Assembly: GCF_020615385.1 (NCBI RefSeq) | Contig: NZ_JAJAVB010000002.1 | Coordinates: forward strand, 236,265-300,264 | Direction: 5' to 3' | Length of the DNA: 64,000 bases | Origin: Jiella soli | GTDB taxonomy: Bacteria > Pseudomonadota > Alphaproteobacteria > Rhizobiales > Rhizobiaceae | Part shown: piece by piece, positions 8,897 through 17,435 of the stretch | Position numbering within the stretch: position 1 is the stretch's first letter | Layout of the letters: every line of letters starts with the position of its first letter | Translations under genes and position numbers: made by a program | Notes under the pieces: generated by a model | Seen by the model: only the letters and a program-made list of their open reading frames with translations | The model's database searches: none | What the model was told of the DNA's origin: nothing

Positions 8897-9453
8897 CAGA
8901 TCCGCACCCGCCGATAGGGCGCGATCAGTGTCGCAGCGAGATCCGGCATCAGCGCCGGCTGCATGTCCGGTCCCACCGCCGCCCTCGTCTCATAGCTTGC
9001 GGCGACGATCGTCTTCAGGGCGAGCAGGAGGTTTTCCGGAACCTTTCCGGCCGAAAATCCTGCCGTGAACTCGATCTCGATACCGTTCGCGGCAGCCTCC
9101 CGCGCTGCTGGCGACAGCCGGAAGGCCTCGAGGCCCATCGACCGTTCGATCACCACATCTTCCGCGTCCAGCAGGTTCGGCGTTCCGTCTGCGGCAAACG
9201 CCGTGACCGGACCGAGCGCCTCGAGCGGATGCCGCGTCGCCTCGATCCAGCCATGCGGCGGAACCGGGTCAAGAACAAGCCGAAAGCTTCGCTGCGAGAG
9301 GGCAAGGCCGGTCGCGGTTTCGATCGCCTCCCGCGCGGCGCGGATCAACGCCGCGATGAGGCCGTCCTCGTCGTCGCGCTCTATCCGCGCCCACAGCTTC
9401 GCGTCGGCGACTGAGACGGGCTCCTCCACCACGCCGAGATCGATGGTCGTCAT
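8896..9453 (-). CDS. Head-tail connector protein (g6-like)
   Basis: The start at 9453 (MTTIDLGVVEEPVS) is preferred over an upstream in-frame start because it gives the family N-terminus. The 185-residue protein has the phage connector/TIGR02215 signatures EPVSVADAKLWARIE and DGLIAALIRAAREAIET, then LDPVPPHGWIEATRHPL. Twelve copies of this family normally form the adaptor ring under the portal. A terminator-like hairpin separates it from the capsid gene. Confidence 0.92.
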   Translation of the reverse strand: MTTIDLGVVEEPVSVADAKLWARIERDDEDGLIAALIRAAREAIETATGLALSQRSFRLVLDPVPPHGWIEATRHPLEALGPVTAFAADGTPNLLDAEDVVIERSMGLEAFRLSPAAREAAANGIEIEFTAGFSAGKVPENLLLALKTIVAASYETRAAVGPDMQPALMPDLAATLIAPYRRVRI

Positions 9454-9462
9454 GAGCACCCC

Positions 9463-9502
9463 CAAAAAAAGAAAAAGGGGCCGGACGTCGCCGCCCGGCC
9501 CC
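9463..9502 (-). terminator. Intrinsic terminator after the GTA-like capsid gene
   Basis: On the minus strand a perfect 8-base-pair GC stem (arms 9495-9502 and 9477-9484, ten-base loop) is followed by TTTTTCTTTTTTT, directly after the capsid stop at 9522. A strong terminator here would make capsid transcripts more abundant than those of downstream tail genes. Confidence 0.75.
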
Positions 9503-9521
9503 GATCACGCAGCCGCCTCTA

Positions 9522-10775
9522 TCAGGCCGAGAAGTCGAGGAACTTCGCCGCGTCGAAGTCCTGGACGCCGCCGCCGACCCGCTTGGTGGTGTAGAAGAGG
9601 ACGTAGGGCTTGGCCGAATAGGGATCGCGCAGCACCCGGACGCCCTGGCGGTCAACGACCAGGTAGAACCTGGCGAAGTCACCGAAGGCGATGGCCTTCT
9701 CGCCGACCGCGACGTCCGGCATGTCCTCGGCCTCGACGAGCGGGAAGCCCATCAGCGTCGCGCGCGCTCCTGCTGCCGAGGGCGGCTGCCAGAGATAGTT
9801 GCCGTCGGTGTCCTTCAGCTTGCGTACCGTCGCCTGGGTGCGCCGGTTCATCACGAAGCTGGCGTTCTGCCGGTAGCCGGCCTTCAGCGCATAGACGAGG
9901 TCGACCAGCGCGTCGGCCGCCGTCCCCGCCGCGAACCCGCCATCGGCGCCGGTGGAAACGGTCCCGACCGAACCCCAGGCCCAGACGCTCTCGTCGACCG
10001 TCGGATAGGTCATGAAGCCCTTCGGCTTGGCGACCCCGTCGCCGGAGACGAAGGCGGCGCCTTCCTGGGCGGCGAAGGCCTGCTCCACCTCCTCACCGAT
10101 CCAGCGGTCGATATCGACGGCCGCGTCGTCGAGCAGCGTGTTGGTCGCCGCCGGCATGGCGTAGAGTTCCATGGTCGGGAAGGAGAGCTCGGCGAGTTGC
10201 GGCGCCGTCGTCTGGGGACGGGCGTCGGTCTCGGCGACCCAGCCGGTCTGCGCACCGGAGATCGCGAAAGGCTTCTTCAGGATCGCCGAGGACACCATGC
10301 GCACGGTGGCGATGGAACGGACCGGCGAGATCGCGGCGAGCCGCCGGCCGATCTCCGTCTCGGTCTCGTCGGGAACCAAAAAGCCGCCGTCGGCCCCCGT
10401 CAGGCTCGACATCGCCTTTTCCTCGATCCGACGCATCGGCGCCTCGTCACCGCCGCGCACATAGCGCTCGAAGGCGGCCTTGTGCTCGCTCGGCACGCCG
10501 CGCCGGTGCTCGGCTCCGCCCCCGCCCAGCGCCGGGCGCATCTCCTTCAGTGCCAGGCGCTCGATCTGCCGCTCCTGGGCGTCGAGTGCCCGGGAGAGGC
10601 GCTCGACCTTCTCCTCGGTGACGACGTCGGCATGCATGCGCCTCTCGATCTCGCCGAGCCGGGCGTCGTTCGCCTCGCGGAACACCTCGAAGGTCCGCAT
10701 GAACTCGTCACGGGCGCCCTCGACCTGCGGCGCATGCGTCTTGGTCTCGAAGTCCGGATGGGACGTCTCGCTCAT
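9522..10775 (-). CDS. HK97-family major capsid protein (g5-like)
   Basis: The 417-residue product has the plan of HK97-type capsid precursors. An N-terminal scaffold-like delta region of about 115 residues has strong coiled-coil character (EEKVERLSRALDAQERQIERL). The mature capsid domain begins near KAMSSLTGADGGFLVPDE. Later signatures are GWVAETDARP, LLDDAAVDIDRWI and RPSYLFY-like AKPYVLFYTTKRVGGG at the end. The second of two adjacent ATGs (10775) is chosen because it lies 6 bases after an AGGAG. A terminator follows the gene. Confidence 0.95.
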   Translation of the reverse strand: MSETSHPDFETKTHAPQVEGARDEFMRTFEVFREANDARLGEIERRMHADVVTEEKVERLSRALDAQERQIERLALKEMRPALGGGGAEHRRGVPSEHKAAFERYVRGGDEAPMRRIEEKAMSSLTGADGGFLVPDETETEIGRRLAAISPVRSIATVRMVSSAILKKPFAISGAQTGWVAETDARPQTTAPQLAELSFPTMELYAMPAATNTLLDDAAVDIDRWIGEEVEQAFAAQEGAAFVSGDGVAKPKGFMTYPTVDESVWAWGSVGTVSTGADGGFAAGTAADALVDLVYALKAGYRQNASFVMNRRTQATVRKLKDTDGNYLWQPPSAAGARATLMGFPLVEAEDMPDVAVGEKAIAFGDFARFYLVVDRQGVRVLRDPYSAKPYVLFYTTKRVGGGVQDFDAAKFLDFSA

Positions 10776-10852
10776 CATCGTCTCCTGTTTGCGAAGGAAT
10801 GTCCGACGGTCCGCCGGCGGACGAACATGCTCCCGAAGCGCCGGCTCTTGCG

Positions 10853-11359
10853 TCAGCGGATGGTCTGCGGGATCGAAGGCAGGCGGATCAGCCGGGCGCG
10901 CTCCTGCATCGGGAAGGTGACGAGCGAGATCTCCCAGAGATCGATCGTCACCAGGCGCCGGCGCGTCGGCCCGATTCCGCGCCGCGCGAGCTTGGTGCGG
11001 AAGCCGATCGAGAGCCCGTCGAGGGCGCCGGCCGCGACCAACCCCGCGGCCTCCCGTCCGCTCGTCGTTCCCAAAGCGAGGTCGCCCTCGACATAGAGAC
11101 CGGTTCGGTCTTCTCGGATCACGCGCCAGATCCCGACGGGCCTCGCCACGTCGTGCTGCCACAGCATGCGGATGCCGGAGGCGCCGCGCCCTCGGAGCGA
11201 GGCGGCGAAGGCGCCGGGCTCGATCGCGTCGCCGGCCTGGTCGGTCTCGCCGAAGAGCGCCGCATAGCCGCGGATCGTCGCCGCCTGCGGGTAACCGATC
11301 CCGGCAAGGACAGGATCGGCCGCCAAGGCGGCGGCCGCGGACCGCGATCCGCCGCTCAT
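10853..11359 (-). CDS. HK97-family prohead protease (g4-like)
   Basis: This 168-residue protein is a U35-type prohead maturation protease. It shows the core strand GYAALFGETDQAGDAIEPGAF near residue 31, the catalytic histidine in MLWQHDVARPVG (His69), and the serine in LSIGF (Ser117). The C-terminus WEISLVTFPM is also conserved. It should remove the capsid delta region after assembly. Its ATG overlaps the stop of the preceding small membrane gene by 4 bases, and the capsid gene starts about 77 bases downstream. Confidence 0.93.
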   Translation of the reverse strand: MSGGSRSAAAALAADPVLAGIGYPQAATIRGYAALFGETDQAGDAIEPGAFAASLRGRGASGIRMLWQHDVARPVGIWRVIREDRTGLYVEGDLALGTTSGREAAGLVAAGALDGLSIGFRTKLARRGIGPTRRRLVTIDLWEISLVTFPMQERARLIRLPSIPQTIR

Positions 11360-11697
11360 TTGCCTCCTCCCGACATGTTGCCGCGAGGCCGGAACAGGCC
11401 TTCGGCGAAGCGCGACAGGACACCGAGCGCCCACCAGGCGCAGAGGCTGGCGGAGGCCGACCCCATCAACACGAGGTCGACCGCGTCGAGCGTTCCGTCG
11501 AGCTTCAGCCTCTCCGCCAGCATCAGCCCGGCGGGCGGGCCGAAGACGATACCCGTGACGAGCCCGATCAGGAAGCGGATGGCCGCTTCCCGTCGTCCGC
11601 GCGGCAGGAGATAGGCGACGGAGATCGCGGCTCCCGCCGTGGCACCGGCGATCTTCGACAGCCAGAGCGCCAGACCGGAGATCGGTTCCAGACTCAT
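11356..11697 (-). CDS. Small membrane protein between portal and protease (g3.5-like)
   Basis: The start MSLEPISGLALWL at 11697 follows a TGGGGAGG-type ribosome site in the minus strand (plus-strand complement at about 11703-11709). The 113-residue product has two or three hydrophobic segments: about residues 9-30, 38-58 and 75-93. It fits the DUF6107-type small proteins that I recall at this position in Hyphomicrobiales GTA clusters; that family name is from memory. Its job in the particle is unknown. It overlaps the protease start by 4 bases. Confidence 0.7.
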   Translation of the reverse strand: MSLEPISGLALWLSKIAGATAGAAISVAYLLPRGRREAAIRFLIGLVTGIVFGPPAGLMLAERLKLDGTLDAVDLVLMGSASASLCAWWALGVLSRFAEGLFRPRGNMSGGGK

Positions 11698-11865
11698 GAT
11701 TTTCCTCCCCGGCTCCCGCGGCTGCGATCGCAGATCCGATTGACGTCGCAGAGAGATCGCAGCATGATTCGCCCGTCCTGAACTCTTGATGTCGTGGCAT
11801 TCTCGGCGGCGCTCCGCGCGCCGCCTCTCTTTGTGTACAGGTCCAGACCAACCCAAGATCGGGCG

Positions 11866-13086
11866 TCAGCGCCCCGTGCCGTAGCCGACGGCCTGGCGCT
11901 TCTCGTCCCGGCTGAGGAAATCCACCCCGCTCACCCTCGCCCAGAGCGCCTCGCGCTCGGCGCTCAGCCCGTCGACGCGGTCGAGATCGGCTCTGAGCTG
12001 AAGCCGCGGCAATCCGTAATGGCCGCCGAGCCAGTCGCCGATCGCGCCGCAGAGCCGGTTCAGGAGCGGCAGCACCGTCAGCCGGTAGAGTGCCCGGTTC
12101 GCTTCGGTATAGTTCGAATAGGTCGCGTCGCCGGGGATCCCGAGCAGCATCGGCGGCACCCCGAAGGCCAGCGCGATGTCGCGTGCCGCCCCGTTTCGCG
12201 CCTCGACGAAGTCCATGTCCTTGGGCGAGAGCGCCATCGCCTTCCAGTCGAGCCCGCCTTCGAGCAACATCGGCCGTCCGGCACGGGCCGAACCGGCGTA
12301 GCCGGTCTCGAGCTCGGCCTTCAGCCGGTCGAACTGGTCCGGAGCGAGATTGCCGCCGTCGGCGGGCTTGTAGACCAGAGCCCCGGACGGACGGGCGGAG
12401 TTGTCGAGCAACGACTTGTTCCAGCGCGAGGCCGCGTTGTGAAGATCGAGAGCCGTCTGGGCTGCGGCGAGCGGCGGGTAGCCGGCGATGTCGGCGAGCG
12501 GGTGGAACAGCCGCACATGCAGAAGCGGCGCCGGCTTGTCGCCCTGTCCCTCGGCGGCAATCCGCCGGACGCTTCCACCGACCCGGTACTCGTAGGCCTC
12601 CGGCCAGCCGTCGCGATCCTCGACGACCCGCACCCGGTCCGGCCTGAGCGCGTGCAGGGCCCGGATCTCGCCGGCCAGCATTCCGGCTTCGAGATAGGCG
12701 TTGCCCGACAGAAGGAGGTGCCCGCACAGCGTCTCGACGAGGCCGCTGCCGTCGGTCGCGGCGTTCGGCCGGCGCAAGAGCTCGATGAGCGGATGGTCCT
12801 CGATCTCGGCCGTCCCGTCATAGAGCAGCATCGGGATCGCCGCCGCCGTCTCGGCGATCATCCGCACCGAGCGGTAGACGACCGGGTTCTGCATGAAGCC
12901 GGTTCGCGCCAGCGCCGGATAGGAGCGCTCGGTCCAGGCATCGGATCCTGCGCCGCTGAAGACCAGCGTGCCGGCCGGCGGTGCAAAGGATTTGCGCCCG
13001 GCCTGGCGGTCCGCCTCCGCCGTTTCGGCGCGCGCGTCCGTGTCCGCCCGGCCGAGCCAGGCGGCGATCGTGTTCCTGATCGTCAT
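11866..13086 (-). CDS. HK97-family portal protein (g3-like)
   Basis: The start MTIRNTIAAWLGR at 13086 is chosen for its AGGAG 6 bases upstream and the family-typical N-terminus. The 406-residue protein has portal signatures: FMQNPVVYRSVRMIAETAA near residue 60, LRPDRVRVVEDRDG near 150, FHPLADIAGYPPL near 205 and MLLGIPGDATYSNYTEANR near 320. The dodecameric portal is the DNA channel and packaging vertex. It lies between the terminase and the small g3.5-like gene. Confidence 0.94.
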   Translation of the reverse strand: MTIRNTIAAWLGRADTDARAETAEADRQAGRKSFAPPAGTLVFSGAGSDAWTERSYPALARTGFMQNPVVYRSVRMIAETAAAIPMLLYDGTAEIEDHPLIELLRRPNAATDGSGLVETLCGHLLLSGNAYLEAGMLAGEIRALHALRPDRVRVVEDRDGWPEAYEYRVGGSVRRIAAEGQGDKPAPLLHVRLFHPLADIAGYPPLAAAQTALDLHNAASRWNKSLLDNSARPSGALVYKPADGGNLAPDQFDRLKAELETGYAGSARAGRPMLLEGGLDWKAMALSPKDMDFVEARNGAARDIALAFGVPPMLLGIPGDATYSNYTEANRALYRLTVLPLLNRLCGAIGDWLGGHYGLPRLQLRADLDRVDGLSAEREALWARVSGVDFLSRDEKRQAVGYGTGR

Positions 13087-13184
13087 CGATTGCTCCTGTT
13101 TGCCGGAAGACCGAAGACTTTTCCGGCAGCACGCTTCATCCGGCCACGGCCAGTTCCGGCCCCAACGCTTGGCGGAAAAGATCT

Positions 13185-14591
13185 CTAAAGCCCGCGCACA
13201 CGCGGATCCTGCGCCGGCCCGATGAGCGCCGTCACCGCCCAGACCAGCGCGTCCAGTCGGTCGGGGGAGCGGCCGCCGGACAGCCCGTCCGGTCCGAAGT
13301 CCGCCATCTCGTCCTCGAGCTCGGCGAAGCGGCCGGCATGACGCACGCGCCCCTGTTCGTAGAGCGCGGCGACCGGCTCGGCGCGGACCCATTTGCCCCG
13401 GCTCGCCCGAACCGCCTTGAACGCGGCCGACGGGGCTTCGGCCCTGATCACTGCCTCGACCATGTCGCCGCCCTGGTTCACCTCGGCGACGATCCTGTCG
13501 GCACCGAGCCGCTCGTAGAGCGCGACGGCCGCCCTTGCCCATTCATGCGGTTTCGCCCCGCGTCGCGAGGCATCGGCGAGAACGTAGATCGCCGACCCGG
13601 TCGATGCCCCGCCGGCGGCGATGCCAGCACCGATCCCGGCGGCGATGATCCCGCAGGCGTCCGAGCGCTTGTGCGAGCTCGCCGGCGGATCGACGGCGAC
13701 GACGATGCGGCGTAGCTCAGGGGCCGCGCGCACCCGGCTGCGTTCGATCGTGGCGAGGTCGAACAGCGCGTCCTCGCGGCTAGCTAAGATCAGCCCGTCG
13801 AGTTCCTGCCGCCCGAGCCGGGTGCCGCCATAGCGGGCTTCGATCGCCGCCCAAAAACCCGGGGCGAGGTTCGCGGCATTTTCGGCCGTGCGCATGTGGG
13901 TGGTCACGGTCCCTTCGCTCTCGATCAGCCGCTTCAGGAGCGGGATCGGGCGCGGCGTCGTCGTGAACAGCGCCCGCGGCCGGTCCCCCAGCCGCAGGGC
14001 GAATTGCAGATTGTCGAAGCAGGCCTCGCCATGCACCCATTTCGCCAGCTCGTCGCCCCAGGCGAGATCGAACTGGTAGCCACGCAGCGCATCCGGGTCT
14101 TCCGAGGAGAAGATCTGCGCGATCGCTCCATTGGCGAAGACCAGCCGCCGCCGGCTCGCCTCGAAGACAGGCCGCGAACCGCGCGCCACCGCCAGAAGTC
14201 CGCTCTCGCCGTCAACCATCACCTCCCGGGCATCTCCGAGCGTCTCGGCGATCAGCCCGATCCGGCCATGGGGGCGCGTGGCGAAAGGCGCCTCGCCCGC
14301 CGCCATGGCCTGCACCCATTCCGCGCCCGCACGCGTCTTGCCCGAGCCCCTGCCGCCGATCATCAGCCATTGCCGCCATTCGCCCGCAGGCGGCAGCTGC
14401 GCCCTGCGGGCGACGGAGGCCCATATCGGCTTCGACGTTTCGATGACCTTTCGGGGCGGGATCTCGGAAAGGCTGCCCACCGCCTCCCAGAACTCCGGCT
14501 CCGACAGGAGCGCCTCGGGCGGCAGGTCGGATGCGGGTGCTTCCTCGACGACGTCTTGCCGCCCGACGTCTTCCTCGCTCGCCGCCGCCAT
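13185..14591 (-). CDS. Terminase large subunit (g2-like)
   Basis: The 468-residue protein is a GTA-type large terminase with an N-terminal packaging ATPase and a C-terminal RNase-H-like nuclease. Walker A is GGRGSGKT near residue 80. A Walker-B-like strand (FDLAWGDELAKW) lies near 175. The nuclease acidic residues appear in VVAVDPPASS near 293, in VNQGGDMVE near 385, and in the C-terminal SPDRLDALVWA. GTA terminases of this type package host DNA by headful without a specific site. It follows the small subunit after about 65 bases. Confidence 0.95.
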   Translation of the reverse strand: MAAASEEDVGRQDVVEEAPASDLPPEALLSEPEFWEAVGSLSEIPPRKVIETSKPIWASVARRAQLPPAGEWRQWLMIGGRGSGKTRAGAEWVQAMAAGEAPFATRPHGRIGLIAETLGDAREVMVDGESGLLAVARGSRPVFEASRRRLVFANGAIAQIFSSEDPDALRGYQFDLAWGDELAKWVHGEACFDNLQFALRLGDRPRALFTTTPRPIPLLKRLIESEGTVTTHMRTAENAANLAPGFWAAIEARYGGTRLGRQELDGLILASREDALFDLATIERSRVRAAPELRRIVVAVDPPASSHKRSDACGIIAAGIGAGIAAGGASTGSAIYVLADASRRGAKPHEWARAAVALYERLGADRIVAEVNQGGDMVEAVIRAEAPSAAFKAVRASRGKWVRAEPVAALYEQGRVRHAGRFAELEDEMADFGPDGLSGGRSPDRLDALVWAVTALIGPAQDPRVRGL

Positions 14592-14656
14592 TCGCGCTCC
14601 ATGTCCTCTGCTCCAGGATCGCCGATCGCCGGCTCCGTCTGCCCGGCCCGGGCTCG

Positions 14657-15487
14657 TCAGTTCGGCAGAGCGTCCCTGAGACCGGCGACACCAGTTGGCC
14701 CTTCCGGCTCGCCTGCAGCCGGCAGATGTCCGGCATAGGCGCCGGTCTGCGGGTCGAAGAGCGTCGGCCCCGCACGCCTGCGGGCATCGAGGTTCCGCAA
14801 TCCCAGCAGAAACTCCGCCCGCAGCCGTTCGGTCTCGGCACGGTCTTCGGCACCGCCCTGCCCGGCCAGCATCTCCAGCCGCTTCAGCTCCAGGAGCTTT
14901 TCGAGCGTGCGGGTCAGCTGGCCGAGCGCCTCGGCCCGCTCCTTGGAACGCGGCCCGCCAGCCCGGCCGGCAGTCCCGGCCCTAGCCGTTGAACCTTCCG
15001 CTGGCGCCGCAGAACGCTTGCACGCCGCTCCGTTCTTCGCCCGTCTCTTGCGTGCGACATCCCCGGGACCTTCCGGCTCCACCGGTTCGACCGCCAAATC
15101 CCCTTCGGCGGCCGCCCGCCTGAATAAGACCGGCTTCCGCGGCCGGCCGAACGCACTCTTCGGCACGCCCTGCCCCATGCGTTCGGCGCCGTACGCGGTC
15201 CCAGACCGCTCCTCGCCCGCCGCATCCTCGCGCAGATCCAAGCCCGGTCCAGCCTCGCCCTCCCGGCACGGGCCCGCGATCTCGGCTGCCTCGTCTTCGG
15301 CCTCTTCCACCAGAGCACCCGCACCAGTCTCCGCGCCCGCACCAGTTCCCCCGCCTGCACGGCCCGCCGCCGCGACGGCGTCCAGCCCCTGCCCAATCTG
15401 AGGATTTTCTTCCTTGTAAAGCGATTCCAGCACCGCGATCTCTTCGGTGAGCAGAGCCAGCAGCCGTTCCGACAAGAGAATGGTCAT
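14657..15487 (-). CDS. Terminase small subunit-like protein (g1-like)
   Basis: The 276-residue product is much longer than a core small terminase. Residues 40-200 are low-complexity and rich in Ala, Gly, Glu and Arg. A conserved helical C-terminal part follows: RSKERAEALGQLTRTLEKLLELKRL, here cited as starting near residue 192, then DLRRR-like LRNLDARRR. That helix is what GTA g1 proteins share; it oligomerises and feeds the motor. It is the first gene of the cluster, after a promoter-like site and a hairpin. Because the middle is so low in complexity, the exact start is uncertain. Confidence 0.75.
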   Translation of the reverse strand: MTILLSERLLALLTEEIAVLESLYKEENPQIGQGLDAVAAAGRAGGGTGAGAETGAGALVEEAEDEAAEIAGPCREGEAGPGLDLREDAAGEERSGTAYGAERMGQGVPKSAFGRPRKPVLFRRAAAEGDLAVEPVEPEGPGDVARKRRAKNGAACKRSAAPAEGSTARAGTAGRAGGPRSKERAEALGQLTRTLEKLLELKRLEMLAGQGGAEDRAETERLRAEFLLGLRNLDARRRAGPTLFDPQTGAYAGHLPAAGEPEGPTGVAGLRDALPN

Positions 15488-15625
15488 GGGGATTGCCTCG
15501 TCTCAACCGCCTGCAGCCAAACACAATGGACCGGCAGCCGGGCAGCCGCTCTGGAAGTCCGAAGTCCGGGTAGACCCATCCAGCAGCACCAATCGGCATC
15601 GCTGGCTTTGCCGTAGGCCTCCGCA

Positions 15626-15661
15626 CAAACAAAAAGGCGGCCGGTTGATCACCGTGCCGCC
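15626..15661 (-). terminator. Terminator-like hairpin upstream of the GTA-like operon
   Basis: On the minus strand a ten-base-pair stem with one bulged base (arms 15651-15661 and 15636-15645) is followed by TTTTTGTTTG. It lies between a promoter-like site at 15686-15714 and the first gene at 15487. It could end the upstream peptidase transcript or act as an attenuator. Confidence 0.6.
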
Positions 15662-15685
15662 CCGCAATTTCTCGACTGTGCCTGA

Positions 15686-15714
15686 ACCCTATCCGATCAC
15701 CGTGACGGTGTCAA
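15686..15714 (-). promoter_or_regulatory. Candidate promoter with internal palindrome, GTA-like operon
   Basis: On the minus strand TTGACA (15714-15709) and TAGGGT (15691-15686) are 17 bases apart. Between them lies a 13-base palindrome, CACCGTCACGGTG, at 15698-15710, in the place where a repressor or activator dimer would contact the promoter. The remaining 15488-15922 interval holds this site, the hairpin below it, and no convincing gene. Confidence 0.5.
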
Positions 15715-15922
15715 TGACTTTTTTCCTATTTTGATAAGCGAGGACGTGGCGGCGATCCGAAGTCCAAGCTCTTCTGGCAGGCCGGCCCCCGTTCCCATGA
15801 AGGAGGCATACGTCCTACCAGCCAGAGGCCTTGGCCTAAGTTCTTCAAAGCTGTCCACCGCCGGCCCGCAGCGGCTCGGCCTGCACGAACCGCGATCGCG
15901 CGTCCATCAGGCTCGCCTTCCG

Positions 15923-17311
15923 TCAGGCGCCCTTCGGCGGCTGTTCGCCGAGATCCCAATAGAGCCCCGCCATCATCGCCAGCCCTTCCTTTACGATATG
16001 CGTCGGCATGTGTTCGTTCGGTGCGTGCTGAGAGCAACCGGGGTAAGAGTGCGGGACCCAGATCGTGCGCATGCCGAGGATGTCGGAAAACGCGTCGTTG
16101 GGCAGCGAACCGCCCAGGTTCGGCAGGATCGCAGGCTTGCCGCCGGTCGTCCGCTCGATGGACTCCACTGCCCAGGTCACCCACGGATCTTCCGGATCGA
16201 GACGTGTCGCTTGGAAGAGCCCGTCCCTGGCGAGTTCGACCTTCACGTTCCCCAGGCCCTGCCGCTCCAGATGGCGGCGGATCGCCGGAACGACGGCGAA
16301 CGGATCGATACCGACGACGAAGCGCAGCTGCATGCGCGCCCAGGCGCGGGGCGGGATCGCGTTCACCGGCGTCTTGGGGTTGCCGGCCTCGTAAGCGAGG
16401 ACTTCCAGCGAGCACCATCCGAAGACGCGCTCGGTCGGCGTGAGGCCGGGCTCGCCCCACCAGGGCTCGACCTCTTTGCCTTCCGGTCCCTGCATGATGT
16501 CGCAGTCGGCGAGAACCTTGCGGACCGAAGCCGGAAGCTCCTCCGGCACCATTTCCGGAATGCGGATCTGCCCGGTCGGCCCGACCAGGGTGGCGATCGC
16601 GTGCGAGAGCTGGATCGCCGGGTTCGAGACGAGCCCGCCCCAATTGCCGGAGTGGCGGCCGCCTTCGCGCGCGTCGATCCACATGTCGAAGGCGATACCG
16701 CCGCGCGAGCCGAGAAAGATCGTCGGCCGCTCTTCGGACAGCCGCGGACCGTCCGAGGCGATCAGGACGTCCGCCTTCAGCCGCTCGCGGTTCTCGGCGC
16801 ACAGCTCGCGCAGGCCCGGCGAGCCGACTTCCTCGCCCATCTCGATCAGATATTTCGCGTTGAAGCCGAGCCGCCCGCGCGTTTCCAGGACCGCCTCCAG
16901 CGCATCGAGGTTGATCGCGTGCTGGCCCTTGTTGTCGACGACGCCGCGGCCGTACCACCGGTCGCCCTTGTCGGTCATCGTCCAGGGAGCGAGACCCTCG
17001 TCCCAATCGGCGTCGAGACCGCGGATGACGTCGCCATGGCCGTAGCCGAGCACCGTCGGCAGATCGGGATCCTCGGTCCGTTCTGCGATGAGGAACGGCG
17101 CGCGTGCGGCCGGATGCTCGACAACCTCAGTCTTGAAGCCGAGCCGCTGAAGATTCGGGATCATCTCCCGTTCCAGATAGTCGGAGAGCGCCTCCGCCCG
17201 CTCGGGGTTCTGGCTCTCCGTCGGCATGGCGACGCGGCGCGCGAGCGTTTCGCGGAAGGAGCCGTCCTCGAAGACGGCTTCGGCACGGGCGATGGCGGCT
17301 TCTCTGGTCAA
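15923..17311 (-). CDS. M20 family metallopeptidase (dipeptidase)
   Basis: This is a two-zinc aminoacylase/dipeptidase of the M20 family. Counting from the TTG at 17311, the metal ligands are visible as His92 in GYGHGD, Asp126 in GVVDNKGQ, Glu160-Glu161 in EMGEEVGS, Asp187 in ASDGP, and a late histidine in SQHAPNEHMP. The TTG is chosen because AGGAG lies 11 bases upstream; an in-frame GTG at 17350 has no such site. No signal peptide is seen, so it acts in the cytoplasm. It is probably fed with peptides by the ABC importer encoded at 20331-25772. Confidence 0.88.
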   Translation of the reverse strand: MTREAAIARAEAVFEDGSFRETLARRVAMPTESQNPERAEALSDYLEREMIPNLQRLGFKTEVVEHPAARAPFLIAERTEDPDLPTVLGYGHGDVIRGLDADWDEGLAPWTMTDKGDRWYGRGVVDNKGQHAINLDALEAVLETRGRLGFNAKYLIEMGEEVGSPGLRELCAENRERLKADVLIASDGPRLSEERPTIFLGSRGGIAFDMWIDAREGGRHSGNWGGLVSNPAIQLSHAIATLVGPTGQIRIPEMVPEELPASVRKVLADCDIMQGPEGKEVEPWWGEPGLTPTERVFGWCSLEVLAYEAGNPKTPVNAIPPRAWARMQLRFVVGIDPFAVVPAIRRHLERQGLGNVKVELARDGLFQATRLDPEDPWVTWAVESIERTTGGKPAILPNLGGSLPNDAFSDILGMRTIWVPHSYPGCSQHAPNEHMPTHIVKEGLAMMAGLYWDLGEQPPKGA

Positions 17312-17435
17312 GGGACGTGTCGCTCCTTTTGATGATCGACGACCGGTCACGGTCGGCGCGCAGGATTGGCGAGCCTCCGCGGCCGGGTCAAATTCGGAAA
17401 TCGCAAGGGATGATGCGGCAGGCGCAACTCCGCTG

